Shown in pieces: positions 63,864 through 64,000 of a stretch of 64,000 bases of DNA. Every line of letters starts with the position of its first letter. Within the stretch, counting starts at the first letter, position 1. The translations under genes were made by a program, and so were the position numbers. The notes under the pieces were generated by a model, which saw nothing but the letters and a program-made list of their open reading frames with translations, was not told where the DNA came from and made no database searches. Source of the stretch: Methylobacterium amylolyticum. Its GTDB lineage: Bacteria; Pseudomonadota; Alphaproteobacteria; Rhizobiales; Beijerinckiaceae. The DNA is taken from assembly GCF_030700245.1 (NCBI RefSeq), contig NZ_JAUYZI010000022.1, positions 1-64,000 of the forward strand, read 5' to 3'.

Positions 63864-64000
63864 TCCTTAGCCCTCGGCCGCGACCCGGCACCGCTCCCGT
63901 GCGGGTGGTGCGTTTCGATCCGTCCGTCGCCTGATGCCCCGGCGCTGACAGGTTGTATGCCTGCTGCGCGCTTGTCGTTCCGTGGAGTCCTATAGCTGCA

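Overview
The window is a stretch of chromosome from a very GC-rich alphaproteobacterium, most likely a Methylobacterium-type member of the Hyphomicrobiales. This is an inference. It rests on strong GC3 bias, on the pstSCAB-phoU-phoB, cysHDN and recN-bamD-lpxC neighbourhoods, on near-consensus CtrA boxes (TTAA-N7-TTAAC), and on several kinds of structured intergenic repeat. No rRNA, tRNA, CRISPR array or complete transposon was seen.

Layout. 1-5.5 kb: 5' part of an aspartate ammonia-lyase gene, pyrF, a DUF1330 gene, a TetR regulator, an SDR dehydrogenase, and a soluble chemoreceptor with a PilZ domain and a sensor-like C-terminus. 5.5-7.7 kb: an AT-rich island with two unrecognised genes (toxin/immunity-like in layout), then an SGNH hydrolase. 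7.8-15.8 kb: assimilatory sulfate reduction, with cysJ and cysI on the minus strand, an Lrp-type regulator, and cysH-cysD-cysN on the plus strand. Both cys promoter regions carry the same GTTC-N8-GAAC palindrome. 15.9-20.7 kb: a luciferase-like monooxygenase, ParDE, an aspartate aminotransferase, a Phd/VapC pair and a DUF1932-type dehydrogenase. 21-27.8 kb: a DMT exporter, small exported proteins, ileS, lspA. 27.9-32.8 kb: an active/inactive M16 peptidase pair, a VOC ring-cleaving dioxygenase, ferredoxin-NADP reductase. 33-41 kb: envelope genes (giant AsmA-like protein, Bcp peroxiredoxin, M23 peptidase, FemAB/GNAT-like protein, M20 amidohydrolase).

41-48.5 kb: a PAS protein behind a CtrA box, a lone TadE-like pseudopilin, molybdate transport genes modA-modB-modC interrupted by a glutathione transferase gene on the opposite strand, prmA, and an Rmf-like small protein. 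48.5-53.7 kb: aminopeptidase P, threonine dehydratase-like enzyme, DsbD/ScsB-type reductase. 53.8-59.1 kb: pstS-pstC-pstA-pstB-phoU-phoB behind a Pho box. 59.3-64 kb: two small unknown genes, recN, bamD, lpxC.

Functional links. The cys block converts sulfate to sulfide (CysDN makes APS, CysH reduces APS to sulfite, CysJI reduces sulfite). The pst block imports phosphate and signals through PhoU and PhoB. The mod block feeds molybdenum enzymes. LspA, BamD, LpxC, the AsmA-like protein and the M23 peptidase serve the outer envelope. The most unusual material is the AT-rich cassette at 5.9-6.8 kb, the shared palindrome at the two cys promoters, the CtrA boxes in front of uncharacterised genes, and a family of multi-hairpin repeats whose stems vary in a compensatory way.
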